A stretch of 64,000 nucleotides of DNA. It comes from Marinilabiliales bacterium (GTDB lineage Bacteria; Bacteroidota; Bacteroidia; Bacteroidales; ML635J-15). The stretch spans positions 186,001 to 250,000 of the forward strand of contig PKTB01000024.1 of assembly GCA_002869385.1 (NCBI GenBank), written 5' to 3'. Each line of letters opens with the position of its first letter. Position 1 is the first letter of the stretch. The translations under genes were made by a program, and so were the position numbers. This document shows, one piece after another, positions 18,555 to 27,225 of this stretch. The notes beneath the pieces were generated by a model that was not told the DNA's origin, made no database searches, and worked only from the letters and a program-made list of their open reading frames with translations.

Positions 18555-18587
18555 AAAAAAATCCTCGCACTAGCGAGGATTTTTTTA
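18555..18587. terminator. Bidirectional terminator after the att fragment
   Basis: ATCCTCGC and GCGAGGAT (18561-18568 and 18573-18580) form a perfect 8-bp stem with an ACTA loop, with A7 before and T8 after. On the plus strand it is positioned as the terminator of a tRNA ending at 18550; on the minus strand it could end transcription of the gene ending at 18655. Confidence 0.85.
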
Positions 18588-18654
18588 TGACTTAAATTCA
18601 CAAAGATTGCTTGAAATAGAATTTGGTTATTTAATATTTTTTGAAATACGTTTA

Positions 18655-19338
18655 TTAAATAATCCAGATTCCAATTTTAAACCCTAAAGAAAGTAAAGGT
18701 AGTAAGTATTTATTTTGTTCTATTGTATATGAATTAAAAGTTGCATTAGGGGTTGCAAAATCTATCGTACTGGTCCGTATCCCAAATCCTGCATAAGGTT
18801 CAAAGAAGAAGTTGTCACCCCAATATTTTACATAGCCAACCGTTAGTTTGCCATCATTATTAATGTTTGATATATCTTCATTTAGGTCTGACATGCTACC
18901 AAGACTATTTAATGTGTAGTTATACCTTTGGAATCTATAATCAAGTGCAAAGTATAGTCCTTCAGGTTGATAGCCATAGTTTGCTGCGTAATATCTTAAA
19001 CCAATTCTCCCACTATATCCAATTTTTGGACTGATGTCTTCATTGAATGCGCCATCTAAAAATAATGATTGAGTGCTAAAATAATCTATTATTGTTAGTC
19101 CAGCACCAACTTCTACAGCAACTTGCGATGTTAGGCTAAGTTCAAAATATAATGGGATATCGCCTCTAATAAAAAGAAGTGGATTTAGTTTTATAGACAT
19201 TACACCATGTAAATCATTATTATTTTGATCTTCTGTTGTATTTTCGTCAACAACGTTTACCTGTACTTGTGCTGTAACATAAATACACATGAAAATGCTT
19301 AATAATACTAATATAATTACCTTTTTCATAGCTTTCAT
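18655..19338 (-). CDS. Outer-membrane beta-barrel protein
   Basis: The protein has 227 residues with a signal peptide (MKAMKKVIILVLLSIFMCIYVTAQ). The mature part alternates short amphipathic strands (GIRTSTIDF, LPLLSLGFKIGIWII) and ends on an aromatic/hydrophobic residue, as expected for an outer-membrane barrel of the OmpW/DUF3575-like size. The specific function is unknown. Its start overlaps the stop of the PEGA-like gene at 19335 (ATGA), so the two form an operon. Confidence 0.75.
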   Translation of the reverse strand: MKAMKKVIILVLLSIFMCIYVTAQVQVNVVDENTTEDQNNNDLHGVMSIKLNPLLFIRGDIPLYFELSLTSQVAVEVGAGLTIIDYFSTQSLFLDGAFNEDISPKIGYSGRIGLRYYAANYGYQPEGLYFALDYRFQRYNYTLNSLGSMSDLNEDISNINNDGKLTVGYVKYWGDNFFFEPYAGFGIRTSTIDFATPNATFNSYTIEQNKYLLPLLSLGFKIGIWII

Positions 19339-20081
19339 TTTTCTTGAACAAGTTTTATAAAATCATTATTTGTCAGTAATTTAAATTGAGCCTCTTCAAT
19401 TGCATTTTCCATTACTATTTTCATTTTGTCAGAAATAATAATGCCTTTAGTCCTATTCAGCCTTACAAAGAAAATTCCTTCAGTTTCTTCGTAAAAAACA
19501 ACTTCATTTGTTATTTTATCAAGCAGAGCCCAACGTATTTTAATATATGCCATTAAATACTTAGGAGATTTATATACATGGCGATATTGTTTTGAGTCTA
19601 CAATTTCTATTGCAAGTTTAAAACGCGAATCATAAATATCGTTTTTTGCTTCCGGAAATAAAGATGTACTACTTCCGATATAATAATTATTTTCGATAAA
19701 GTTTTGGTTAATAATTTCCCATAAATCAGTTTCATTCATATTTGTGACAATACTCGAGACAAGTAGGGTGTCAGGTTGCAAAAGCGTTTTGTTTGTTAAT
19801 TCTGCAGATTTAGGTTTTTTTATTAAGTCAACAGTCATTTCATCAAAAATAGTATTTGGTTCAATTTCAATACGATAAGTATAGTATCCTCTTTTGAAAA
19901 AAACCAAATCTTTTGCTAAATCGAAATCGATTTTAATTGATTTGGGGTTATCACCTATATATTTGCCATCTAATATTACAGAAACTTCCTCTTGTTTAAA
20001 TGTAACTTTTACATTTTGCTTCAAGGCTTGGGCAAAGACACTTACAGATATTAATAGTAAAATTATTATTCCTTTTTTCAT
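19335..20081 (-). CDS. Exported PEGA-like domain protein
   Basis: The product has 248 residues with a signal peptide (MKKGIIILLLISVSVFAQA). Residues 25-75 (VSVILDGKYIGDNPKSIKIDFDLAKD...FFKRGYYTYRIEIE) match the PEGA surface-layer repeat pattern, in which a decorated-protein motif is followed by a phrase about elongated strands. The C-terminal half (TDLWEIINQNFIENNYYIGSS, IVDSKQYRHVYKSPKYLMAYIKIRW) resembles periplasmic proteins that evaluate a stress or protease signal; the role is unknown. It is probably co-transcribed with the outer-membrane protein gene that it overlaps. Confidence 0.6.
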   Translation of the reverse strand: MKKGIIILLLISVSVFAQALKQNVKVTFKQEEVSVILDGKYIGDNPKSIKIDFDLAKDLVFFKRGYYTYRIEIEPNTIFDEMTVDLIKKPKSAELTNKTLLQPDTLLVSSIVTNMNETDLWEIINQNFIENNYYIGSSTSLFPEAKNDIYDSRFKLAIEIVDSKQYRHVYKSPKYLMAYIKIRWALLDKITNEVVFYEETEGIFFVRLNRTKGIIISDKMKIVMENAIEEAQFKLLTNNDFIKLVQEK

Positions 20082-20098
20082 AGTTTTATAATTAGAGA

Positions 20099-20133
20099 TG
20101 CACTCTCTTTATTTAGATTAAAGAGAGTGCAAT
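20099..20133 (-). terminator. Rho-independent terminator after the gene at 20144
   Basis: A perfect stem of about 13 bp, TGCACTCTCTTTA with TAAAGAGAGTGCA, with a 7-nt loop. The tail is not a strong T-run, so attenuation or RNA processing is also possible. Confidence 0.6.
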
Positions 20134-20143
20134 ATAAGCATTA

Positions 20144-21706
20144 TTAGTATAATTCTTCTATATTTACTGTAACACGTTTTAGTTTTCTTTGGAAATATGC
20201 GACAGCAATTTTACCTTCTGAATTTCTCATTGTTCTAAAATAACCAACCTTACCTTCATCAAGATCAATTTTACTTTCTTGTTTTAAATCTATGCTCTGT
20301 TTAGCATAATAGTCATCTAGAGTATATGTAAAAACTTGTGGTTTCCTTGCTTCAGCATTATTTGAACAGACCATAATTCTTTCTCCATTTTCTCCAGTTG
20401 TTGAAAAATTATAATCAAACCATCCAAATTCATCTACAATTTTTGCCATATCCATACCCCATAATCCAACATAAGGATAATAAACAGTTAACTTATTATA
20501 TTTCTCTTTTAGAATTGGTTTAATCTCAGCTAGTTCTCCATTTTGATTAAATTTGAAAATTATATAATCCATAATTTCAAAAGTTACTTTTTGGGCTTTT
20601 CCGTTACTATCTCTATATGATATATCACCAACAAATTTCCCTGAGATTAAATCCCTTGGAGTTTGATATGCCATAGGTTTAGGATTGATGTTTTTTCTGA
20701 ACATTTCAGATATAATAACAATGTTACCATGTTCATCAACTATTAAATCTTTTACCCAGATTTTATCTTTGCTTCCAACGGTAAAACCTCTACTGGTTTC
20801 TTTCAGAACTTTTTGAATATTTTCTTTATTACTAACTTTAGTATATAACATTTCTTGACCATCAGGGGATAATTTTAGCATGTAGACTCCGGCACTATTT
20901 GCAGAACGATATTTTTCACCATCAATATATGCTCCTCCTGCAAGAATTCCGCCATCATTATCAATTCTTAATTGATTGTATAGTATTGTACCTGTTCCGT
21001 CATAACCATCTCTTACAAAGATTTGTTGTCCTGTTTTTGCATCATAACATATAATTTGAGGTTTTAGCTTTTTTAAACCAACACCATGTTCTTTCCAGAT
21101 TACAAACCTGTCTTCAGTGTTTATTAAATCAGAGACTCTTGAAATACCTTTTTCCAAAACGTCTTCAATTTGCCACATAACATCAAGTTCGTTATTAACT
21201 TTTTCAATTGAAAAACCATTTTTTCTTTTTTCAGCAATTGGACGAACTATATAAAATCCTTCTCCATTTGCAGCAGGATAAACAGTGCTGGCAGTTAATC
21301 TTTTTTTCTCGTTCGATGTAGATATTGTTTTAACAACTTTGCCATCTAAATCTAAGACATTAAAAACGTTTTGTTTGTTCTTCATATAATCATATGAAAT
21401 AAGAAAATACTTTCCATTAAAAACTGTATTGTTGATAGTAGCACGTTTATGCAATTCCAATTCAGCAGTTTTAACAGTAGTAACTTCTTTGTCAATTATT
21501 GCAAATTCAAAGGTTCTCATCCCACTATCTCCTTTGTCAACCATATAGTAAGTAAAATACCCACTAATGGTTTCATCTTCTGAAGAAACAATTGGGTCAA
21601 CACCTTTAAACCTAATTCCTTTAATCCCATCAATTGTAACTGATTGAGCAATTGTCGATAATCCCAAGCCTATGTATAAGGCAAAAAGTAAAATTTTTTT
21701 CATCAA
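20144..21706 (-). CDS. Exported hypothetical protein, possibly a beta-propeller
   Basis: A 520-residue protein with a signal peptide (MMKKILLFALYIGLGLSTIAQ). It contains repeated blade-like phrases (VFNVLDLDGKVVKTIS, GGILAGGAYIDGEKY, DLIVDEHGNIVIISEMF), which suggests a beta-propeller-like fold. There are no catalytic motifs. Proteins like this are common in Bacteroidota and are usually outer-membrane or periplasmic; the function is unknown. Its start is followed upstream by a long non-coding gap, and the transcript probably ends at the terminator at 20099-20133. Confidence 0.65.
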   Translation of the reverse strand: MMKKILLFALYIGLGLSTIAQSVTIDGIKGIRFKGVDPIVSSEDETISGYFTYYMVDKGDSGMRTFEFAIIDKEVTTVKTAELELHKRATINNTVFNGKYFLISYDYMKNKQNVFNVLDLDGKVVKTISTSNEKKRLTASTVYPAANGEGFYIVRPIAEKRKNGFSIEKVNNELDVMWQIEDVLEKGISRVSDLINTEDRFVIWKEHGVGLKKLKPQIICYDAKTGQQIFVRDGYDGTGTILYNQLRIDNDGGILAGGAYIDGEKYRSANSAGVYMLKLSPDGQEMLYTKVSNKENIQKVLKETSRGFTVGSKDKIWVKDLIVDEHGNIVIISEMFRKNINPKPMAYQTPRDLISGKFVGDISYRDSNGKAQKVTFEIMDYIIFKFNQNGELAEIKPILKEKYNKLTVYYPYVGLWGMDMAKIVDEFGWFDYNFSTTGENGERIMVCSNNAEARKPQVFTYTLDDYYAKQSIDLKQESKIDLDEGKVGYFRTMRNSEGKIAVAYFQRKLKRVTVNIEELY

Positions 21707-21879
21707 TAATAGTTTTTAGTTTATGTATTTAACAAATATAAAAAAAAACCATATGAATTGGATGATTATAATATAAACTTTGGTTATTTATATGTTATTT
21801 ATAATAACCTATATCTAAATAACAACATATATTGTTAATATTGGGAATTATGTTTTGCAATATAATACGTGTTATATTT

Positions 21880-22458
21880 CTACCCCCAGGCAAAAAACTG
21901 CAGTTTATTATTTGTTTTATCACATTCTTCGATTGCATTATCGGGGTCGATTATAACTTAAAGTTCACAATTTGTGTTAAAAAGCCATTCGTCCTCTACT
22001 TCAAATGTAATTGTTATGATTTTTCCGGGTTCTATGGCAGGTATTTCTTTAAATACTTCGAAATATATATCATAATCGTTTTCTGTTACATTTTTAGCAT
22101 AATACTCATTGCCTTGGTAATATTCGCTATTTGCATAATAATCAGCGCGAGATACATTTTCTTCAACAAGTTCGATAAGATAATCCTCTAAACCTAAATC
22201 TTTGGCCTCTTTAATTGATATATCAAGATCGTACATCATTGCTATGCATGGTTCTGAAGGAGCTTTGCCTATATTTTTTATTTCAACTTCGATAATTGTC
22301 TTGTCGTCAATCCAGTCGGGATATTTTATTTCTTTTACAATCAGGTCGGGGCATTTATCTCTTTTCATAGACTTATCAGAGTCAATGTGGTGTACTGGCA
22401 AAAAAGTGTAAAGGACGGCAAATAATAAAATCATAGTAATAAGTTTTGGTTGTAACAA
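21880..22458 (-). pseudogene. CARDB-like exported protein with one in-frame TAA
   Basis: The frame from 22458 (MLQPKLITMILLFAVLYTFLP, signal peptide) stops at TAA 21958-21960 but continues in frame for 25 codons to TAG at 21880: VIIDPDNAIEECDKTNNKLQFF. Asp-Pro-Asp-Asn...Glu-Glu...Thr-Asn-Asn is the standard ending of a CARDB adhesion-type domain, so the stop interrupts a real 192-aa protein. The domain starts with CPDLIVKEIKYPDW and includes EVEIKNIGKAPS. Glu or Ser at the stop would each need one G:C to T:A change. The function is unknown; it is probably secreted. Confidence 0.75.
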
Positions 22459-22618
22459 TAGTACTTCAATTAATAAACTAAGTTTGTGTGGATTTTAGTA
22501 TTCTGATGCTGATAATTATTTAAACCTTTTCTTAATTAAAAGAGATTATAAAACTATTAAAATTTCAAACTCCCAACTCCAAGTCTTTTAGGCACTCCAA
22601 GTACTACAAGTACTCTCT

Positions 22619-24025
22619 CTAGTCACGCTTGACCAAACTAACAATATTCTCAACATGATGAGTATGTGGGAACGTATCAACAGGTTGTATATCAAGTACA
22701 TCATACATATCTGATAACATAGAAATGTCTCTTGCTTGTGTAGCAGGATTGCAGCTTACATAAACAATTTTGTGCGGTGATGCGAATCTAATAGCATTTA
22801 TAACATTTTCGTGTATACCTGCTCGTGGTGGATCAAGGATGATAGTATCTGGTTTGCCATTACCTTTGATGAAATCTTCGTTTAGAATATCTTTCATATC
22901 ACCAGCATAGAATGAGGTGTTGGTAATATTATTTAACTCAGAATTTACCTTTGCATCTTCTATTGCTTCAGGTACTGATTCTATACCCACCACTTTTTTA
23001 CATTTATTAGCTATATAATTTGCTATGGTTCCTGTACCTGTATATAAGTCGTAGATTATCTCGTCAGGCTGAATATTTGCGTATTCTACAGTTTTACGAT
23101 ATAAATTTAATGTCTGCTTTGTATTTGTCTGGAAGAAAGATTTTGCATTTATCTTGAATTTTAATCCATCTAACTCTTCAAAAATATGATCTTTACCTTT
23201 ATACAGGACTACCTCTTGATCGTAAATAGAGTCGTTGAACTTCTTATTAATTACGTATTGAAGCGATGTGATTTGTGGGAATTCTTCTGCAATATAATCC
23301 ATTAGCTTAATACGAAGCTCTTCATTATCATCTGCAAAAATTACAACTACCATTATCTCACCAAACTCAGTAATACGAATAATTATATTACGCATAAAAC
23401 CTTCGTGAGACCTTGAGTTATAATAGTTGTAACCATCAGCTTTGGTAAATTCACGAATCTTATTTCTTATTTCATTTGAAGTGTCTTTTTGAAGATAACA
23501 TTTGTTGATATCAATAATTCTATCGAACATTCCCTGAACATGAAAACCAAGCCCTTCTAGTTCACGACTATCTTTATCCATTTCAGGTTCATTTTCCTCT
23601 AACCATCTACGATTTGCAAATGTATATTCTAGTTTATTGCGGTAAAATTCAGTCTCAGAAGCTGGAATAATGTTATTTATAGAATTAACATCTAAACCTC
23701 CAATACGAGTAAGTTGGTCAACAACTTGTTTTTGTTTGTAAAAAAGTTGTTTTTCATACGGAAGCATTTGCCATTTACAGCCACCACATCGATTAAAATG
23801 TGAACAGAATGGTTCAATTCTGTCTTTTGAATATTCTTTTATTTCAAGTAATCTTGATTCAGAATATGCTTTACTAGTTCTTGTTAGTTGAACATCAACA
23901 ATATCTCCGGGAATAACTCCACGAACAAATATTACATAATTATCATGTCTTCCAATAGAAACACCTTCGGCAGCTATGTCTGTTATCTCAAGATCTCTTA
24001 TTATCGGTTTTTTACGTCTTCCCAC
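22619..24025 (-). CDS. rlmD: 23S rRNA (uracil-5-)-methyltransferase, RlmD/TrmA family
   Basis: The protein has 468 residues. An N-terminal TRAM domain is followed by the [4Fe-4S] Cys cluster (CSHFNRCGGCKWQMLPYEKQ, about residues 73-92). The methyltransferase part has IYDLYTGTGTIANYIA (SAM motif), the DPPRAG motif (ILDPPRAGIHENV) and the nucleophile Cys in VYVSCNPATQARD. The family transfers a methyl group from SAM to uracil C5 in 23S rRNA; whether the target is U1939 cannot be read from sequence. It is transcribed alone; the divergent skp gene starts about 220 bp away. Confidence 0.9.
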   Translation of the reverse strand: MGRRKKPIIRDLEITDIAAEGVSIGRHDNYVIFVRGVIPGDIVDVQLTRTSKAYSESRLLEIKEYSKDRIEPFCSHFNRCGGCKWQMLPYEKQLFYKQKQVVDQLTRIGGLDVNSINNIIPASETEFYRNKLEYTFANRRWLEENEPEMDKDSRELEGLGFHVQGMFDRIIDINKCYLQKDTSNEIRNKIREFTKADGYNYYNSRSHEGFMRNIIIRITEFGEIMVVVIFADDNEELRIKLMDYIAEEFPQITSLQYVINKKFNDSIYDQEVVLYKGKDHIFEELDGLKFKINAKSFFQTNTKQTLNLYRKTVEYANIQPDEIIYDLYTGTGTIANYIANKCKKVVGIESVPEAIEDAKVNSELNNITNTSFYAGDMKDILNEDFIKGNGKPDTIILDPPRAGIHENVINAIRFASPHKIVYVSCNPATQARDISMLSDMYDVLDIQPVDTFPHTHHVENIVSLVKRD

Positions 24026-24059
24026 TTTAATATATTTTGTGCAAAAATAATAAAATTAG

Positions 24060-24130
24060 AAGACTGAAGGCGAGAGACCGAATTAAATATGTTCAATGTC
24101 AGATGATGGATGACAGATGTCTAATGATTC
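24060..24130. repeat. Degenerate GACTGAAG / GATGGATGACAGATG spacer repeats
   Basis: A tandem-like string (GAAGACTGAAGGCGAGAGACCG, then CAGATGATGGATGACAGATG) resembles the spacers at 28549-28690, 58893-58915 and 59025-59060. It looks like a dispersed minisatellite of this genome rather than a regulatory site. Confidence 0.6.
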
Positions 24131-24214
24131 TAACAATAAAAATATGCTTTGAGTTACGTAAGGCTCAATTTTTGAATTTAAGAAAATATTAATAGAAAGC
24201 TGATAAATTATTTC

Positions 24215-24222
24215 TACATTTG
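24215..24222 (+). promoter_or_regulatory. -7 promoter element of the skp gene
   Basis: TACATTTG matches TANNTTTG and lies 24 bp before the ATG at 24247, so transcription would start just upstream of the coding region. Confidence 0.6.
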
Positions 24223-24246
24223 TAAAAACTAATAAAGGAAAAGATA

Positions 24247-24879
24247 ATGGATAATAGTAAATTTTCGAAAATTGCGTTGATTTTAAGTGTCGTTGCTTTG
24301 GCAGCTAGTGTTGTTGTACTAATTATGAGCCTAACATCTAATAAGGGTGGAGGAGAAGTGGTTGATACTAATCCAGGTGTTGTAACAATGGATTCTGCCG
24401 GCAATATTAATATAGCTTATGTAAACCTTGATACTTTATTATTAGAATATAAATATTCTATTAAACTAAATGAAGACCTGTTAACTGAGCAAGCTAAAGC
24501 AAAAGCAAACCTTGAGTCACGTTACAGATCATTTGAGAAGAAATACAACGATTTTATGGAAAAAATGCGTCTAGGAAGTTTTATATCTCATGCTAGTATG
24601 GAATCTCAACAAAATGACCTTCTTAACGAGCAAGCTTCACTTGAACAACTTGATGCACAGCTTACCGAGGAGCTAATGATTAAACAAGGTGAAATGAATG
24701 AAGAGCTGTATGATTCTGTAATGAACTTTATAAATGAAGCATACGAAGGAAAATACACTTTAATTTTAGGAAATGCAGCCGGTAGCAATATTTTATATGC
24801 AACTCCAGGTATGAATATTACACGAGAAGTTATTGATGAATTAAATGCTCGTTATTCAACATCTCCTGAAATACAATAA
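24247..24879 (+). CDS. OmpH/Skp family outer-membrane protein chaperone
   Basis: The protein has 210 residues with an N-terminal membrane anchor or signal (IALILSVVALAASVVVLIMSL) and the family pattern IAYVNLDTLLLEYKYSIKLNEDL, followed by a long Glu/Gln/Lys-rich coiled coil (EQAKAKANLESRYRSFEKKYNDF, then MESQQNDLLNEQASLEQLDAQ) and a C-terminal domain (ILGNAAGSNILYATPGMNIT). Skp-type chaperones hold unfolded outer-membrane proteins in the periplasm. The hydrophobic end may be uncleaved, giving a membrane-anchored form. A glycosyltransferase gene follows 9 bp downstream. Confidence 0.85.
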   Translation: MDNSKFSKIALILSVVALAASVVVLIMSLTSNKGGGEVVDTNPGVVTMDSAGNINIAYVNLDTLLLEYKYSIKLNEDLLTEQAKAKANLESRYRSFEKKYNDFMEKMRLGSFISHASMESQQNDLLNEQASLEQLDAQLTEELMIKQGEMNEELYDSVMNFINEAYEGKYTLILGNAAGSNILYATPGMNITREVIDELNARYSTSPEIQ

Positions 24880-24888
24880 GAAAGATTA

Positions 24889-26115
24889 ATGGGATTCGCT
24901 GATAGTTATTTTCAAAGATTTAAATCAAATTCAAAGATATTTTCTAATAATCCTCGTAGTAATACGGGGATTATTATTGTAATACCTTGCTATGATGAAG
25001 ACGAAATTGATATAAGCCTTAAATCAATTGAAAATGCAATTCAACCTAAATGTAATTATGAAGTTATTGTTGTGGTTAATTCGCCTGAGGATGCAACAAA
25101 GGCTATTATTGACAAAAACAGGACTACATATCAAATGCTTAAACAATCTGTTTATAATAACTTCACCTTATTAACTTATCTTATTGAAGATGTTCCGAAA
25201 AAGTTTGCAGGAGTTGGTAATGCCAGAAAAGTGGGGATGGACGAAGCTTTAAGAAGATTCAATATGCTGCAAAACAGAGACGGAGTAATTGTTTCATTGG
25301 ATGCTGATACAATAGTTTCGGAAAATTATTTGATTGAAATTGAGAGTAATTTTATCAATTCTCAATCAGGTTTGGCAACATTTCAGTTTAAACATGATTT
25401 TAATGAGGAGAAATTCTCTAAAGAGGAATTAATTGCTTGTAAATTGTACGAAACTTATTTGAGATATTTCCGATTGTCATTAAAATACAGTGGATTTCCT
25501 TATCCAATACATACAATAGGGTCATGTTTTGCTGTTAAGGCCGAAGTTTATGCAAAAGCCGGAGGTATGTCAAGGAGGCAGGGAGGGGAGGATTTTTACT
25601 TTTTGCATAAATCTGTTACTCAAACTTCTCTTATGGAAATAAATAAACCAATTGTTTATCCATCTCCAAGAATATCTGATAGAGTTCCTTTTGGTACCGG
25701 ACCTGCAGTAAGTCAAATTATCGTAGATGGTGATTATAAGGTGTATAACTATTCACTTTTTGGGGTGTTGAAAAAGTTTTTTGATTCTTTTTCTGTTATT
25801 TATGCAGATCAGGAGCATGGTTTTAGTAATATCCCCTTAGAAATACTCGATTTTTTTTCACAGGAAAAGGTAATTTCTATAATTTCGGAATGTCGCAGTA
25901 ATACATCAAACGAAAAGTCATTTATAAAGAGAATGTTTACGAAGTTTGATGCTTTTCAGGTAGTTAAATTTCTAAACAGTTTTGATTTAAACTCTGATTA
26001 TCCTCCTGAAAACGTTCTTATTAGTGCAAAGAAGTTGCTTAAAATACAAGATGAAAATATGGATATTGATTCGATTTATGATAAGATATACAATTTAGAC
26101 CTGCAAAATATATGA
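24889..26115 (+). CDS. GT2-type glycosyltransferase
   Basis: The product has 408 residues. The N-terminal part is a GT-A fold: IIVIPCYDEDEIDISLKSIENA (substrate entry), GVGNARKVGMDEAL, and the DxD motif in VIVSLDADTIVSENYL near residue 140 for the metal-bound nucleotide sugar. The C-terminal part contains the acceptor region GGMSRRQGGEDFYFLHKSV with an ED pair. It has no clear transmembrane segment, so it probably acts at the inner face of the membrane on a lipid or cell-wall acceptor. It is co-transcribed with the Skp-like gene. Confidence 0.8.
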   Translation: MGFADSYFQRFKSNSKIFSNNPRSNTGIIIVIPCYDEDEIDISLKSIENAIQPKCNYEVIVVVNSPEDATKAIIDKNRTTYQMLKQSVYNNFTLLTYLIEDVPKKFAGVGNARKVGMDEALRRFNMLQNRDGVIVSLDADTIVSENYLIEIESNFINSQSGLATFQFKHDFNEEKFSKEELIACKLYETYLRYFRLSLKYSGFPYPIHTIGSCFAVKAEVYAKAGGMSRRQGGEDFYFLHKSVTQTSLMEINKPIVYPSPRISDRVPFGTGPAVSQIIVDGDYKVYNYSLFGVLKKFFDSFSVIYADQEHGFSNIPLEILDFFSQEKVISIISECRSNTSNEKSFIKRMFTKFDAFQVVKFLNSFDLNSDYPPENVLISAKKLLKIQDENMDIDSIYDKIYNLDLQNI

Positions 26116-26130
26116 CTACTACAAACGCTA

Positions 26131-26240
26131 TTGGAATCGCGCTTGTACAAGGATTGGAATTGCGCTTGTACAAAGATTTATTGCTTGATAAGCAAGATAC
26201 GGGCAAATAAAAAAAAGACCAATCATCTGACTGGTCCTTT
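26131..26240 (+). terminator. 24-bp tandem repeat followed by a terminator
   Basis: Two imperfect copies of GGAATYGCGCTTGTACAARG occur with a 24-bp period (26133-26180). After a short TTGCTT/AAGCAA hairpin, the stem GACCA/TGGTC (26217-26221 and 26232-26236) with a 10-nt loop lies between A-rich and T-rich flanks. It ends the skp-glycosyltransferase operon and, facing the other way, the lipoprotein gene at 26277. Confidence 0.6.
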
Positions 26241-26276
26241 ATATATTCTACATAGATTGAACTCACGTTATATTTA

Positions 26277-27089
26277 TTATTCAACCATTACACATTGGTC
26301 CAATGCAACTTTACCAAACGATTCTTCTTCAACTATACCTTTAATAACTACATCATTACGATTGTCTTTTAAATAGTCGTTGTCAGGTTCTGAGACCATT
26401 GTACATCCAACTTTCTTTTTGCCTGATTCAGGATCAGCCAAATCAATTCTACAAATTACATTATCAGAGAGTGTAGATGTAGTTGTGCTATTGTAATAAC
26501 CAATAACTGAAACTTCAACACCAATCCATGCATGGAAAACATCAAAAAGGTTTTGTGCAAGAACAGGTTCTTTTGGCATTCTGTAGGGAGATAATTCTGT
26601 TTCTTCAGAATACTCTTCGTTAATGCCAATAATTTCACAATCTTTCATTCTGATTCTTGAAAATGAAGATCCGGTTATTGTTCCTTTAATCGCAACTAGA
26701 TCATCTTTATTTACAGTTTGATTTAGAGTGTCTGTAAAATCACATTCAAACAAAATGTCGTATGAACCGGGTTCTCCAATTAAATCAATTGATGCGATAA
26801 TTTCGTCTGAATCCATATACATTTTCACATAACATGCTACTGTAACCTCTTTGTCTTTCCATTCAAAAAATGAATTATACAGGTCAGTTACCGGTATAGG
26901 CTTATTAATATCAACATCAGCAGGAGTTATTCTTGCCAGTTCTTCGGGAGACATCTCTGTTTGTTCATCGACAATGTTTTCCTGATTGTTTTGATTGTCA
27001 GAATCAGAATTTGAATTAGATTCATTATTGCAAGCAATAATTGAAAAACTAAATACTACAACTAATAAATAAAGAATGCTTTTTTTCAT
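26277..27089 (-). CDS. Lipoprotein with two OB-fold (tRNA_anti-like) domains
   Basis: The protein has 270 residues. A lipobox ends the signal peptide (YLLVVVFSFSIIACNNES, Cys at about residue 20), followed by a Ser/Asn/Asp/Gln-rich linker. Two similar domains follow, each with DLYNSFFEWKDKEVTVACYV / NLFDVFHAWIGVEVSVIGYY and a later DDLVAIKGTITGSSFSRIRMKDC / NDVVIKGIVEEESFGKVALDQC, which is the OB-fold tRNA_anti-like pattern. It is probably anchored to the outer membrane. No ligand is known. It is transcribed alone from a start at 27089. Confidence 0.75.
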   Translation of the reverse strand: MKKSILYLLVVVFSFSIIACNNESNSNSDSDNQNNQENIVDEQTEMSPEELARITPADVDINKPIPVTDLYNSFFEWKDKEVTVACYVKMYMDSDEIIASIDLIGEPGSYDILFECDFTDTLNQTVNKDDLVAIKGTITGSSFSRIRMKDCEIIGINEEYSEETELSPYRMPKEPVLAQNLFDVFHAWIGVEVSVIGYYNSTTTSTLSDNVICRIDLADPESGKKKVGCTMVSEPDNDYLKDNRNDVVIKGIVEEESFGKVALDQCVMVE

Positions 27090-27191
27090 AATTTAAGATT
27101 TAAATTTTCATGATTATTATTTAATGCCGGATAAATATTCCGGATTTTAATAATCAAAGGTAAAAAAAATCTATTGAGTTCTAAAAAATAT

Positions 27192-27199
27192 TATTTTTG
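27192..27199 (+). promoter_or_regulatory. -7 promoter element of ffh
   Basis: TATTTTTG matches TANNTTTG and lies 26 bp before the ffh ATG. A well-spaced TTTG at -33 is not evident. Confidence 0.55.
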
Positions 27200-27225
27200 T
27201 AGCGAATAATAAAAAAGAAGGGCAT

